This document shows, in pieces, positions 1 through 9,899 of a stretch of 64,000 bases of DNA. The notes beneath the pieces are model-generated. The model saw nothing but the letters and a program-made list of their open reading frames with translations. It searched no databases and was not told the DNA's origin. The stretch is taken from NCBI GenBank assembly GCA_029204225.1, contig MU832034.1:1-64000 (forward strand), read 5' to 3'. The stretch is from Diphasiastrum complanatum. Lineage: Eukaryota; Streptophyta; Lycopodiopsida; Lycopodiales; Lycopodiaceae. The stretch's first letter is position 1, and each line of letters begins with the position of its first letter. The translations under genes were made by a program, and so were the position numbers.

Positions 1-108
1 ATTGTAATTTCGAAAAATTCCAATGACCATTATTTCATCCAATAGCAAATCGACGCGCATATATTGCATGTGTAAACCAGAGAGGCTATTCTCGCGCGTT
101 GAACCGAT

Positions 109-219
109 ATTGGACGGTAATATGAATGATCAGAGCTTGACTCGATAGATTCTTCTTAGTTGTGGACTGTATGAAGAGTCTACCGAATCAAGCTTTGATC
201 ATGCATAATGTCGTCCAAT
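109..219 (+). ncRNA. microRNA-precursor-like hairpin 1
   Basis: Bases 109-155 pair with 173-219 in a stem of about 47 bp without bulges, closing a loop of about 17 nt. By eye I count about four non-pairing positions and about four G-U wobbles. The best-paired part is around ATGATCAGAGCTTGA on the 5' arm. Length, loop and the even scatter of mismatches fit a plant MIRNA foldback. I do not recognise the arm as a named plant miRNA family. It could also be a miniature inverted-repeat element or an inverted duplication of a gene fragment. The transcribed strand cannot be decided from sequence; plus is given by convention. Confidence 0.5.
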
Positions 220-343
220 AATTTTGACAATTTTCAAAAATCTTTTTTTCCTGCAATAGCGATTCGACACGCGCAGTTCAAGTGGAAAATATCTTTCTTC
301 TCCCAGGCGTGCTAATCCGATACCTGAGACGCACTGAAAATAT

Positions 344-453
344 ATTGGAACACAATATGAACCATCAAAGCTTGCTTCGGCAGATTTTTTTTAGCTTTGG
401 ATGTATGAGGAATCTTCTGAAGCAAGCTTTGATGATTCATGATGCATTCTAAT
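344..453 (+). ncRNA. microRNA-precursor-like hairpin 2, paralogue of hairpin 1
   Basis: The stem starts at 344 and closes at 453, about the same length as hairpin 1 and starting 235 bp downstream. An uninterrupted paired core of 18 bp reads ATCATCAAAGCTTGCTTC on the 5' arm, and both stems share the CATCAAAGCTTG/GATCARAGCTTG core. Compensated differences between the two hairpins (both arms changed) suggest that pairing was kept while the sequence drifted. No known miRNA family is recognised. Confidence 0.5.
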
Positions 454-775
454 AGCGAACCACCACGCGTAGTCCAAGTTGAATTTTTTTTTTTGTGACA
501 GGCGCACTGATCCGATATCCGATTCACTATACCGGAGTATCTCATCAACACGCACCTATTTGATCTGTTCCGATGAGGCACTTCTCCTCTCGTGTGGAAG
601 CGATATCGGCTCTTTCAAAATGCTCCGCCTTATGAAAATGTTTTGAATGAACAATTATATCAAAAGAAAAAATTTCATCTTTATGATGCTTAAATAGGAC
701 GAGCGGCTGTAATAATTGCCCTCGTACACGTCTTTCAATGATGTCCATTTAATATTTGTTTAGTATTTATTTCAG

Positions 776-856
776 GATGATTCGGAGAGGCTAGTGATAG
801 CGTAGGCACAAATTTTAGGGATAGGGCTAATGATGATTCGGAGAATCTAGTGATAG
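776..856. repeat. Short direct repeat pair
   Basis: A 25-bp block GATGATTCGGAGARNCTAGTG followed by ATAG occurs at 776-800 and again at 832-856, with two differences at most. It sits in non-coding DNA between the hairpin array and the decayed coding stretch at 1233. Function unknown. Confidence 0.6.
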
Positions 857-1232
857 ACTATTTAATGTATTCTGGCGGAGTTACAAATTTGTCTCACTCA
901 AGCCGCGCTCTTCAATTCATTATTTGACAAATGTATGGCTGTGATCAACAGGAATAGGCAATAAATATGGGCACCACTCTCCATATTTTGATTCCGTGAT
1001 CTTTTATTCTGAGCTCCTGCGTCATTTTGTTTTTTTATTTCTCTCGTGATATCGAATTGACGCGCGCCTTCACATACAATGCACGGTCGGATTCATTCAG
1101 GTGCGCTGAAGCGATATCAGACTCTTTTGACGTGTGCTCGTCTCGTCAAAACGATATCGGATCAATGCGCGCATTGTTGTTCAGTCCTCGACCGAAATCA
1201 TTCAGTCGCGTTGAACCGATATCAGGTTCAAT

Positions 1233-1598
1233 ATGGCTAGTTCCTCCATGACCTCAGATAACAAACTTCTGGATTCTTTGAATGCCAGTGACATTCCATT
1301 TGAGAAATTAGAGTAGTTTTCCAATATTTTTTTGGTTCCCTTCGATATCGATAAGCTAGTTTATGAGAATCGTTATAATTTAATTTCCCTTCTTGATTAT
1401 TTTTCTCAGATTATTAGTACTCATGTTCAGGATATAGATAGTTTTTGTTGCGGCATTCATCACTCGAAATTTCGTTGGTAGACCAATTTTTCTAAAAACA
1501 CACATGATAATTATATATTAGTCCAAAATTATTCGGTACATAGAAATTTAGCTCGGCGAAGTCGACTATTACAATTCACATATTCTGGCCAATTCTAA
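1233..1598 (+). pseudogene. Decayed coding stretch of unknown origin
   Basis: From the ATG at 1233 one frame reads as protein-like sequence for 121 codons, beginning MASSSMTSDNKLLDSLNASD, broken only by TAG codons at 1314 and 1479 before a TAA at 1596. Segments such as YNLISLLDYFSQIISTHVQD look coding in composition. It lies directly after the GATATC-rich repeat block, so it could be the gag start of an unrecognised retroelement or a broken gene. I do not recognise the family. Confidence 0.35.
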
Positions 1599-1599
1599 G

Positions 1600-2636
1600 G
1601 TTGGTAAAATATTTTTATCGATCAATTCTAAGGTCGCAAAATTTTCTCTAGCCACATTTTGGGCGGGCTGGGATGCCTATCTATGGGCAAGTTTATGCCA
1701 ATTTTATTATCAAGATTCAATAGCTGGGTTTTACATGTCGATTTCTAAAAAATTGTGAAAATTGCTTTCTATAAAAGTCCAAATTTTTGTGTGAAAAATT
1801 TGAATAACATCTATGTATTTGATTTATTATTGTGGTGTTATGTCATGAAAGCCATGTGACAATAATGAAATTGTTGGATTAGCCAAAAAAAAGAAAAAAA
1901 AAAAGCATCATCATAATTTATAAAACATTTACCTTTCAAATCAATTAAAATGTTACTAGGTTATTTTCTTACATTCTTTTAATTCTCACAAAAAGTTAAA
2001 ATATGATAATATCAATTTTTTTTCCAAATGAAGGGTTGTGAACTTGCAGAGTTCGGGAAAGCCGGCATAGTTTAAGAATGGAATCGGCACTTTTTTCCAA
2101 AAAAGCAGCATGGCAAAAATTGTACAGGATTTTTTATGTCATAAATCTTGAGTTTTATAAGGGAAAATCGGCAAGTAAGAGCTTGTCACTCAATAGAAGC
2201 CGAAAAACGTTTCCACATCTCGATTTTTGGAGAAAAACCTCAAAAAGGTTCCCGAACACTCACACTTGTTGTGAAGGTTGCAAATGCGGGCACCTGGCAT
2301 GGCAAGTGGCCCCCTTGTAAAACGTACAATCGTACGATCTGGGTACGAAAGCTATTGAAAATATACGTACACTTCATGCCATTTAGTCCTTGTGGCCGTA
2401 TTGGCCCACTATCACATGAAGTTTAAACCTTCGTCCTGTCAGAGTTTGAAGGGCATGCCCTTTTTCAAATGAAAGATTTTACACCCTTTACGACACGTCG
2501 GTATTGAAAACCCTGTGTTTCAAACGAGGTCTGACTTGTTGATTGACTTTTCAAATTGAAGGGGAGATATTCTGGGTTGCGGGGACGCGTTTGCAGGGAC
2601 TGGCATTGCAACTTGCAAATTAAGGCCTGAACCCTG
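1600..2636. other. Intergenic, no supported gene
   Basis: AT-rich sequence with a short local repeat near 1590-1630 (CAATTCTAAGG twice). Short open frames at 2078-2426 on the plus strand show no recognisable domain, and I treat them as chance. Confidence 0.5.
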
Positions 2637-2682
2637 CAAGGCTGCAGGTACAGGCTGCAGGCCTGTGCCTGATCCAGCCTTG
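2637..2682. repeat. PstI-site-containing hairpin upstream of DOG1-like gene 1
   Basis: CAAGGCTGCAGGTACAGGC is followed by a five-base spacer and its near reverse complement ending CCAGCCTTG at 2682, with one three-base bulge. It lies about 120 bp upstream of the TATA box of the first DOG1-like gene. It may be a structural or cis element, or chance. Confidence 0.4.
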
Positions 2683-2742
2683 TACTCGCAAGCAATTCAC
2701 AGCCACACAATATTTTTTTTTTTGGATTCATTCGACGCTCGA

Positions 2743-2813
2743 CACGTGTGATATACTACCGGCCGTTTAGACGGAGCTGACGTCTGACGAGGCTGCCTGC
2801 TGCCTATATAAAT
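2743..2813 (+). promoter_or_regulatory. Promoter of DOG1-like gene 1: ABRE/G-box, TGACG motifs, TATA box
   Basis: CACGTG at 2743-2748 lies in the context CGACACGTGT. TGACGTC at 2778-2784 is followed directly by TGACG at 2785-2789, which resembles the paired TGACG motifs bound by TGA-type bZIP factors. CTATATAAAT at 2804-2813 is a good TATA box. The CGACACGTGT context recurs upstream of the second gene, arguing for conserved function. Known biology: CACGTG is the core of ABA-responsive elements and DOG1-family genes act in ABA and seed pathways. The link here is inference. Confidence 0.6.
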
Positions 2814-2990
2814 CTCTTGCTCACTCCTGCTGCTGTTGTAGGAAGAAAAGCCCAAGCACAGAGACACAGACACAGAAGTCTATGCAAGCGATGGAATGAT
2901 GGAGGAGCGATCCTTAGCTTACAGATAGCCCAGCAGAAGAAAGGCAAGCCCAGAAATTAGCTTCGGTTCTGGAGAAAAGTAGACAGCAAA

Positions 2991-4850
2991 ATGGATACCA
3001 GTACAACAAGAGATAATAAAGGAAAGGAACCGATGAGAAGTGACGACGATTTTGAATGGCCAGGCCCTGACTTGAAGAAAACAAGGATAGCGAGCAGGTG
3101 TGATGGATCGTTAACAGGTTGGTGGGCGAAATTAAGAATCCAAATCAGGTTATTGCGATCGGCATTGAAGGAGTCATCACCTGGACCACAGCTTGATTTA
3201 GAGCTTCACAAATTACTTCTGAATTGCCTCGCTTTATATAACAATAGCACTTCATCGGAAATGTGTATGGACGAGGATGTCCCTCATGTAATTTCAGGTC
3301 TCTAAAAATTACGCTTCCTATGTCTTTTCTAAAGAGGGAAAATATTCTAGCCTCTCATTTCTGTTTCTTTTTATCACCACCCGCAACTAAGCTTCTGCTT
3401 TATGCTGTTTGCCAAGCATCATTAGCATTCAAACATCCCAATATCATCCAACGAAGGAACCTGTTCTGTTCAATTCCTTAGTGAGATGCATCTTTTCAAC
3501 GTTGTACAATGGCTTTTGTGCATGATTTTGATAGTGGAAAGCGCAAGATAACGTTGATTCCTTCATACTAAGCGTCAGGAATATGATAATCACAAAAGAT
3601 ATTCACACAACTAAATTACTGACTATGAGCCTGCAAGTTCATTACGTTTTAGAAGAAATTTCATCCGTTCTACTAATTTGAAGTTTATATTTTGTTTTGT
3701 TAAAGTACCGAGGAAGGCTAACATTGTTACTCAAACAAACAAAAATTCAGGCCAACATTCTTCCTCACTGGAGACTGCCTTCATTTGGCTCGGGGGATGG
3801 AGGCCAACATCTGCTTTGGTGCTTGTTTACTCTGTTTTGGGTGGCACGGGTGAGAGTCAGGGGAAGCCATTCAGCCCTGCAGCACTCCAGGCACTGACAT
3901 CAGAGCTTTCTGATGAGCAGCGGTCCAACATGATCAATTTTCAGAACCACACCCAGAAGGCTGAACAGGAGCTCTCCTATAAGTTTGCGATGTTCCAGGT
4001 CTCTTTCCCTCTCCTGTCACTCCCTATTTGATACAATCATATGCTTTTGTACATTCTTTGGGAATTAACAGTCGAAGAAGGTAGATGAGGAAATGCTTAG
4101 TATTTGCGATTTCTAACTGATGAATGCAAAATCAAATTTATCTGGATTTGTAAGCAAGAGTCAACGACGTAATAGTTTCAGCCGTATAGAATTGCAAAGA
4201 TTGTTCATCCCTTTTGCACCTTGGATTAAGAACATTTTCGAATACAAATGTTGAAGGGCTGGGCAATATTCCAGTCCGCAACACATGTAGTTTCAGAAAC
4301 AAGGTAGATCAAGTGCAGACTTTTTGCCAGATTTCATATGTGATATAAAGTTTTCTAACAAATTTAAATTGCATAGCAGATGCTCCTGACTGATCAAATC
4401 ATTGTAAAAGCCTTGGTTTCAGAGGAAGCTTCAATTGAAAATAATTACTCAGAAGCACACAAGGTCATTCTTTCAAAAATAGAGAATCTTCGAGAGCTCT
4501 TGAAACATGCAGAAAATATAAGACGTCAAACTCTTCAGGACCTGTTTAATTTGCTGACACCTGTGCAATCAGCTAAATGCAGCATTGCTGCTTTTGAGTT
4601 GGTCTTTGCATTAAAAACTTCGAGTATCACTCAGTTTGGAGATTCCTTTTCTGTGCACCAGCAACCCAAAACTACTTCCGCATATAGTTCAGAAGTCTCT
4701 GGCACAACAACATCCAACATATTGTTGGAGGGATCAGATTTATGTGATACAAAATGCCTTTCTGAATCTGTGGGTGACGAGCTTTTGACACTCAACACCT
4801 TCAACACGTCTGTGGAGCCATTGCATTCTCAAGATGCTGGAGAGATGTAA
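2991..4850 (+). CDS. DOG1-like protein 1 (three exons, 341 aa)
   Basis: Exons are inferred at 2991-3297, 3751-3998 and 4380-4850. Junction phases are 1 and 0, so the frame closes without error. The protein carries a DOG1 domain spread over all exons: a W..K/QLRIQIRLLRSAL helix and LELHKLLLNCLALY in exon 1, SLETAFIWLGGWRPTSAL at residues about 108-125 with the family hallmark WLGGWRP, and QTLQDLFNLLTPVQSAKC at about 235-252. There is no bZIP, so it belongs with DOG1/DOG1-like proteins, not TGA factors. The family is linked to seed dormancy, ABA and stress responses; cellular role here is unknown. The 5' leader has two short upstream ORFs (ATGs near 2882 and 2896). The acceptor of exon 3 is a TAGCAG tandem at 4374-4379, which would add or drop one Gln. 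The start is chosen because it is the first ATG of the long frame and aligns with gene 2. Confidence 0.85.
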
Positions 4851-5589
4851 GATACCGTCTCTGATATATTGCGAAATACTGCTTGGTGCACAACTGAACG
4901 GAGCATGAATGAAGGCGAGTTTGAAAGACAAAAAATCATGGCAGAAATAATGAGGCTCAATATTAATTGAAGTTTGAACGATAGCATATAATCGCAGATG
5001 AACATTTTACACTGTGTTCAGGTGGTATTTTACTGTAGGAAAGAAAATCCATAGCTTGTATTGCAAATACAAGTGTTTGAGAGCGAACTATAGTCTATGA
5101 CTCTATGTTACAATTGCTAATGTTGCTTGCATTTGTGTCGCTTTTGCTGGAGATAGATACTCCGACAAGAAAGGTTCCGGGAGCGTGGACTGTAAATCTG
5201 AACATGTCTCAAAATATTATTTGTACTGAACCTCTGAGCTGAAGCAGTATTATTGTTTGGAGGTATTCTAAAAGGACAATGGTCCTATTTTTTCTGAGAT
5301 TTTATAGAAAAATTTGTACCAGTCCTTGTTTTTGTCAAAGCATTTCAAGTACTGGTCCTCGAATAACATTTGCCCCAGATTTCGTATCTTTACCATGCAC
5401 AATCAGGGCAAGTAAGGCTGGCCAATTAAGACTCTATGTACCTAAATGCTATACTATATCAGCCTTAATCCGCAATCCCAAGTCTATTGTGATGTTCCAG
5501 AATTTGTTCGGATTGGCTATTTAAGTACCCATGTAGATATGTTTTAATCTGGATGTTCAATTATATGAGATGAATTATTTATACCAACT
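4851..5589 (+). other. 3' region of DOG1-like gene 1, shared with gene 2
   Basis: Sequence after the stop aligns by eye with the region after the second gene: GATGAACATTTTAC at about 4996 versus AATGAACATTTTAC at 9531, and AGAAAATCCATA at about 5044 and 9576. Similarity returns near 5535-5585 versus 9836-9890. It probably includes the 3' UTR. The open frame at 5279-5524 lies in the unmatched part and has no recognised domain. Confidence 0.5.
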
Positions 5590-5991
5590 AAGGCCAATAG
5601 CTATTATATTATAAAATGATTATAAAGTGAGAAAGAGACAAAGAAAGAATGACTTGTATTGAAAGTTAGAATGAGCAAATGCTATTACACCAATATATCA
5701 ACATGAGAGAGAATGTCGTCAAAGAGACGTGTATGTGTATGTGTATGTGTGTGACTTAAGGGTGCAAAGGTTGGGGACCCAACTTGGTCCACGTGTAATA
5801 TATGTGACATTTAGATTATATAATTAACACTCCCACTTAGTCTTAATGTCTATGAGATATCATCGCGCACTACTCTTAGCATTTTTCTACAAAATTCAAG
5901 TGGTCTTGTAAATATGTCTGCAACCATGTCTTCAGTTGCACAATATTGTAACTCCACTTTGCCTTTAGCAGCCTGTTGTCGAACAAAATGA
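5590..5991 (-). mobile_element. Copia 3' end: RNase H C-terminus plus 3' LTR start (relic)
   Basis: On the minus strand 5991-5850 encodes YHFVRQQAAKGKVELQYCATED..VADIFTRPL, the conserved C-terminal end of copia RNase H, ending in TAG. It is followed by a purine-rich tract AAGTGGGAG and then TGTTAATTATATAATC from 5829 downward, the usual polypurine tract and LTR start. The far LTR end is not resolved; a (TGTATG)n microsatellite lies at about 5729-5752. The fragment abuts a different copia piece on the opposite strand. Confidence 0.7.
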
Positions 5992-5994
5992 TAA

Positions 5995-6650
5995 TAGAAA
6001 AGGATCTCGAAGAGTTGGTGGATGGAACCCTTCCCAAACCAATGGATCCTTATCTCCTAGCACCAATGGAAGACTAGAGATGGCAAAGCACTTGCCACGA
6101 TCACCCTAAACCTGAGAGACTCTCTCATCTCTCATGTAACTTCCTATAAGACTTCTCATGAAGCCCTTACCTCTCTATATGAAACACAAGATATTTCAGC
6201 AAAGCTCTTTTTTTAGAAAGAAAATTTTCTCATTCAAGATGACCGAAAATACATATATCTATGATCACATTAACAATCTCAAAGCTTTAATGGATCAATT
6301 ATCTATGACCGAAAATACATCTATCTATGATCACATTAACAACAAGAAACATTATGTTCTACCATTCATCTCTTATTTGCTTTAGCTGTCACACATTCCT
6401 TAATTGTCCATCATATAGATGTTAAGATTGCATTCTTTTATGGGTTTCTTGATGAAGAAATTTATATGAGGCACCCTGAAGGTTTCCTCAACCCACAGTT
6501 TTTTGATCTCACCTGTAAACTAAAGAAGTGCATTTATGGGTTAAAACAAGTTGCAAGAGCTTGGCATTAAAGAATGTGTGAACTTTTAATCTCTATTGGT
6601 TTTAGAAGACTTGTTTCAGACAGTGATGTCTTTATTGAAACTGAGGGTGA
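5995..6650 (+). mobile_element. Copia relic with gag joined directly to reverse transcriptase
   Basis: Bases 5995-6340 read as copia Gag (UBN2 type) with frameshifts and stops: LEELVDGTLPKPMDP, then ITLNLRDSLISHVTSYKTSH, then a duplicated TENT.IYDHINN block at about 6243-6343. From about 6395 the sequence is reverse transcriptase (HHIDVKIAFF, DEEIYMRHPEGF, KKCIYGLKQVARAWH). Zinc finger, protease and integrase are missing between them, so a large internal deletion or chimeric joining occurred. Non-functional. Confidence 0.75.
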
Positions 6651-6886
6651 AGAGCCCTGTGAGTTGCGAGCAGCAAGTGCCTAACAACGTGCAAAGTGTT
6701 CATCATGAAGCGTTTCCCAGTCTCCCGATAGAAAGCGACGAAGACGAGCACGAGTTTCTCTATGACCAGCATCCCCACCCCTCGGAGGAAGGACTAGATA
6801 CCAAAGGGAAAAAAGAAGAAACAGATGCCAAGCCGCAATGTCAAAGGGGTCAATAGCCAAGCGATCAAGAGGAACACTCGTCTCAT

Positions 6887-6888
<2 letters not shown>

Positions 6889-6917
<29 letters not shown>
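6889..6917. repeat. (CT)n microsatellite
   Basis: Uninterrupted CT dinucleotide run of about 29 bp, between the copia relic and the second DOG1-like gene. Confidence 0.95.
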
Positions 6918-6920
<3 letters not shown>

Positions 6921-7259
6921 CATTCACAATCACAAATTAAGAAAGAACTCAACTCTTTGATTAATCAAGTGAAATATGAAAACATAAAATACAAAGGATT
7001 TGGCCCTTTCATAGTTGGGTCCAAATGAGTTGAAGTGACAACTTTCTATTGAGTCTATTTCATACTTAATAATGTGTATTTCTTGAAAAGCCTCTAAGAG
7101 AATGGCATTGATCATCTTCCAATTAAAAAGCCTGAACTAATCCTCCCAAAAATTTCGTAGTTGCAATAAACTGGCCCACCACATTTTAAAAAGTGGCCTA
7201 ATACACCTCGCACTTTGTTGTAGCTTAGTCGCACTTTCTTGTTTTCACTTTAAAATCGA

Positions 7260-7345
7260 CACGTGTACCATAAACAGTAAAAGATCTGACTCCACCTGGA
7301 TGGAGCAGACGTGTGAACACACATCCTGGTGCCTCAATAAAGCCT
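7260..7345 (+). promoter_or_regulatory. Promoter of DOG1-like gene 2: ABRE/G-box and TATA-like box
   Basis: CACGTG at 7260-7265 sits in CGACACGTGT, the same ten bases as upstream of gene 1. A second ACGTG core lies near 7310 (GCAGACGTGTG). TGCCTCAATAAAG at about 7330-7342 aligns with TGCCTATATAAAT of gene 1 and is probably the diverged TATA box. Spacing from G-box to this box is about 71 bp, versus 61 bp in gene 1. Confidence 0.55.
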
Positions 7346-7579
7346 TTCCGCTGTCCTAAGACAAAATGCCAAGCTCACAACGAATATACATACAGACCAA
7401 TAATCAGAAACAAAGGAGGACAAGCAATCCTTAGCTTGTTCCTGATCAACCTTCCTTTTCCCTTTTATTCTTGTTGTTGTTGCTAATTAATGCTATGCTA
7501 TGCTGCTGCTGCTTATTCTAACAACAAGGAAAGGAAGCCCAAGAATTAGCTTCATCAGTTTTGGAATATAAGCTATAAC

Positions 7580-9376
7580 ATGTCTGGGCAAGAAAACATC
7601 GAAATGGACAGCAATACAAGAACAAGAGATAATAAAGGAAAGGAAGAGATGGGAGATAATAAAGGAAAGGAAGAGATGGGAAGTGAGGATGATTGTGAAT
7701 TGCCAGGCCCTGATTTGAACAAAACAAAGTTGGTGAGCAGCAGTGGTCGATCGTTAGCAAGTTGGTGGTGGGCACAATTAAGAATGCAAATGAGGTTAGT
7801 GCGATCGGCATTGAAGAACTTATCAACTGGATCACAGCTTGATGTAGAGCTTCACAAGTTACTTTTGGATTGCCTCGCCTTATACAACAGCAGCACTTCA
7901 CCGGAAATCTCTACTGATAAGGATCTCTCTCATGTTATCTTAGGTCTGTATTGATGATGCTTCATTTATCTCTTCTAAATAGAAAATATATCCTACCCTT
8001 TCATTTCTGTTATCTAAAGAAAGAACCTCTTCTGTTCAATCTCGTATACACATTTCAATTCAGCATATCTACTCAGTGCACTTGTTCAAGATTGTAAAAT
8101 GGCTTTGCTGGATAATTTTGATTGCGGGAAGTCCAAAACTATGTTAATCGTTTCATACTAAAGCCTCAGAAATTTGATAATCACAATTAATTTTCACACA
8201 AATAAAATATTGACTAAGTTACCCAGTTCATTAAATTCAGTAAAAAATGTATTCTTTCTACTAATTTGAAGTCTTTTAGAGTGTTAACATACCGAGAAAG
8301 GCTACCATCGTTAGTTAAAAATCTAAAATGCAGGCAAACATTCTTCCTCTCTGGAGGCTGCCTTCACCTGGCTCGGCGGTTGGAGACCAACATCTGCTTT
8401 AGTGCTTGTTTACTCTGCTTTGGGTGATGAGATTCAGGGGAAGCAACTAAGCTCTGAAGCACTGCAGGCAATGTCATCGGTTCTTTCTGATGAGCAGCTG
8501 TCCAACATGAACAATCTTCAGAAACACACCCAGAAGGCTGAACATGAGCTTTCCTCTCAGTTTGCAATATTCCAGGTCTGTATCCCTCTCCTATCACTGC
8601 GTTTTTCATAGGAATATATGCTTTTGTACATTATTTGGGCATCAACAGGCAAAGAATCTAAATGAGGAAATTCTTATCATGTTATCCAATTTTTTAATTG
8701 ACTATTGCAAGATCTAAATTGTCAGGATTTGTAAGAAAGAGTCAGCTTAATAGTTTAAGCAGCAATCCATATAACTTAGATAAGTGAAAATATTGTATGC
8801 CCTTAGCACCTTGAATTGAAGACATTCTCAGATAGATATGGTGAAGGGCTCTAAACACATAAACACCTGCTCCTCCATGGTTTCAGAAATAAGGTAGATC
8901 TTGTGGGGACTTACTTCCTAAGACTCATATGTGAAGGTTTCTAACATACTTGAATTGCACAGCAGATGCTCGTGACTGATCAAATTATGGTAAAAGCCTT
9001 AGTTTCAAAGGATGCTTCAAGTGAAGGTAATTATTCAGAAGCACTCAAAGTCATTGAATCAAAAATCGAGATTCTTCGAGAGCTCTTGAAACGTGCAGAC
9101 AACTTAAGACTTCAAACTCTTCAGGAATTGTTTAATCTGCTCTCTCCTGTGCAATCAGCAAAATGCAGCATTGCTGCTTATGAGTTGGTCTTTGCAATAA
9201 AAGCTTTGAGTATCACTCGGTCTCGAGATTCCTTTTCTGTAAAATCTGCCATATTGTTGGAAGGAACAGATTTGTATGATCCAAAATGCTCCTCTAGCAC
9301 TGTCGGTGACAATCCTTTCAGCACCTTCAACAGGCCTATGGAATCATTGCATTTCCAGGATGCTAGAGGGATATAA
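7580..9376 (+). CDS. DOG1-like protein 2 (three exons, 338 aa)
   Basis: Exons are inferred at 7580-7943, 8334-8575 and 8966-9376, with the same intron phases (1, 0) and positions as gene 1. DOG1 domain features: LASWWWAQLRMQMRLVRSAL in exon 1, SLEAAFTWLGGWRPTSAL at residues about 127-144, and QTLQELFNLLSPVQSAKC in exon 3. No bZIP is present. Relative to gene 1 the N-terminus contains an exact 27-bp tandem duplication (7628-7654 and 7655-7681) giving a repeated DNKGKEEMG, and the variable C-terminus is shorter. The exon 3 acceptor is CAGCAG at 8960-8965, again allowing one optional Gln. An upstream ORF starts near 7493 (ATGCTATGC). Both paralogues have open frames, so both are probably functional. 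Role inferred from family only. Confidence 0.85.
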
Positions 9377-9899
9377 GATGCTGTCTCTGATCCCAGAAGC
9401 AGTTCTCATCCACTTTGGTGAGATACTTCTTAGTGCACAGCTGAGCAGAGCATGACGGCAAGTCTTTAAAAACAAAATCATTCCGGTGGAAATTGGGCTT
9501 AACTATTGAGCATACAGCATATAGTCACAAATGAACATTTTACTTTGTGTTTACTTGGCATATTAGGGTTAGGATAGAAAATCCATAACTTGTTTCGCAA
9601 GTACAATAGTTTGAAGTTCTCAGTGGATTATGTTACAAGTGTTAATGTTGTCTGGAAATTCTCATAGGTTGCTTGCTTTTGTGTTCTGTTTCTGGAAATA
9701 TTCTGTTGAGAAATATGCCTCAGTTTCTGGAAATATTTTGTTGAGAAATATGTTCAAAAAAAATATCTGATTGCTAGATTGAGACCAGAACAGTTTGCAG
9801 AAAACTGTGCTTCTGAGCAATCTTACCTAAGTAGATATTGTTAATCTGTATGTTTGGTCTGAGGAGATGAATTTTTTATCACATGTTATGCCAATTTTG

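Larger units (their letters stand above)
43..650. repeat. Diverged tandem repeat, about 205 bp unit, three units
   Basis: Three successive stretches share the same order of landmarks. Each opens with an AATAGCRA-type start near 43, 255 and 451, followed by a cacgcgc/cgacgcgc block, then a block of the form gcgcNNTGAACCGATAT near 96, 310 and 503. In the first two units the block is followed by a long hairpin. In the third unit the hairpin is missing or decayed. The units differ at many positions, so this is an old array rather than a young satellite. Similar GATATC-centred blocks continue, without hairpins, at 601, 1048, 1112, 1151 and 1216. Confidence 0.6.
7220..9890 (+). repeat. Tandem gene duplication (copy 2 of the 2.7-5.6 kb segment)
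   Basis: Promoter, exons, intron ends and 3' flank align with 2700-5590 in the same orientation. Introns are diverged but still alignable near splice sites (for example AAAATTGTTC/CAAATTATTC-like tracts before exon 3). Copia debris at 5590-6650 lies in the spacer between the copies. Confidence 0.8.

Noticed and set aside
430-450. Resemblance of hairpin 2's 3' arm (CTTTGATGATTCATGATGC) to miR172
   Set aside because: Only partial match; needs internal gaps, and the conserved 5' end of miR172 is absent.
2778-2789. True as-1 element in the DOG1-like promoter
   Set aside because: The two TGACG motifs are adjacent rather than at the usual as-1 spacing, and gene 2 lacks the pair; kept only as a motif note.
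6596-6856. 86-codon frame with acidic region after the reverse transcriptase relic
   Set aside because: Starts inside copia sequence in another frame; later part has no recognised domain.
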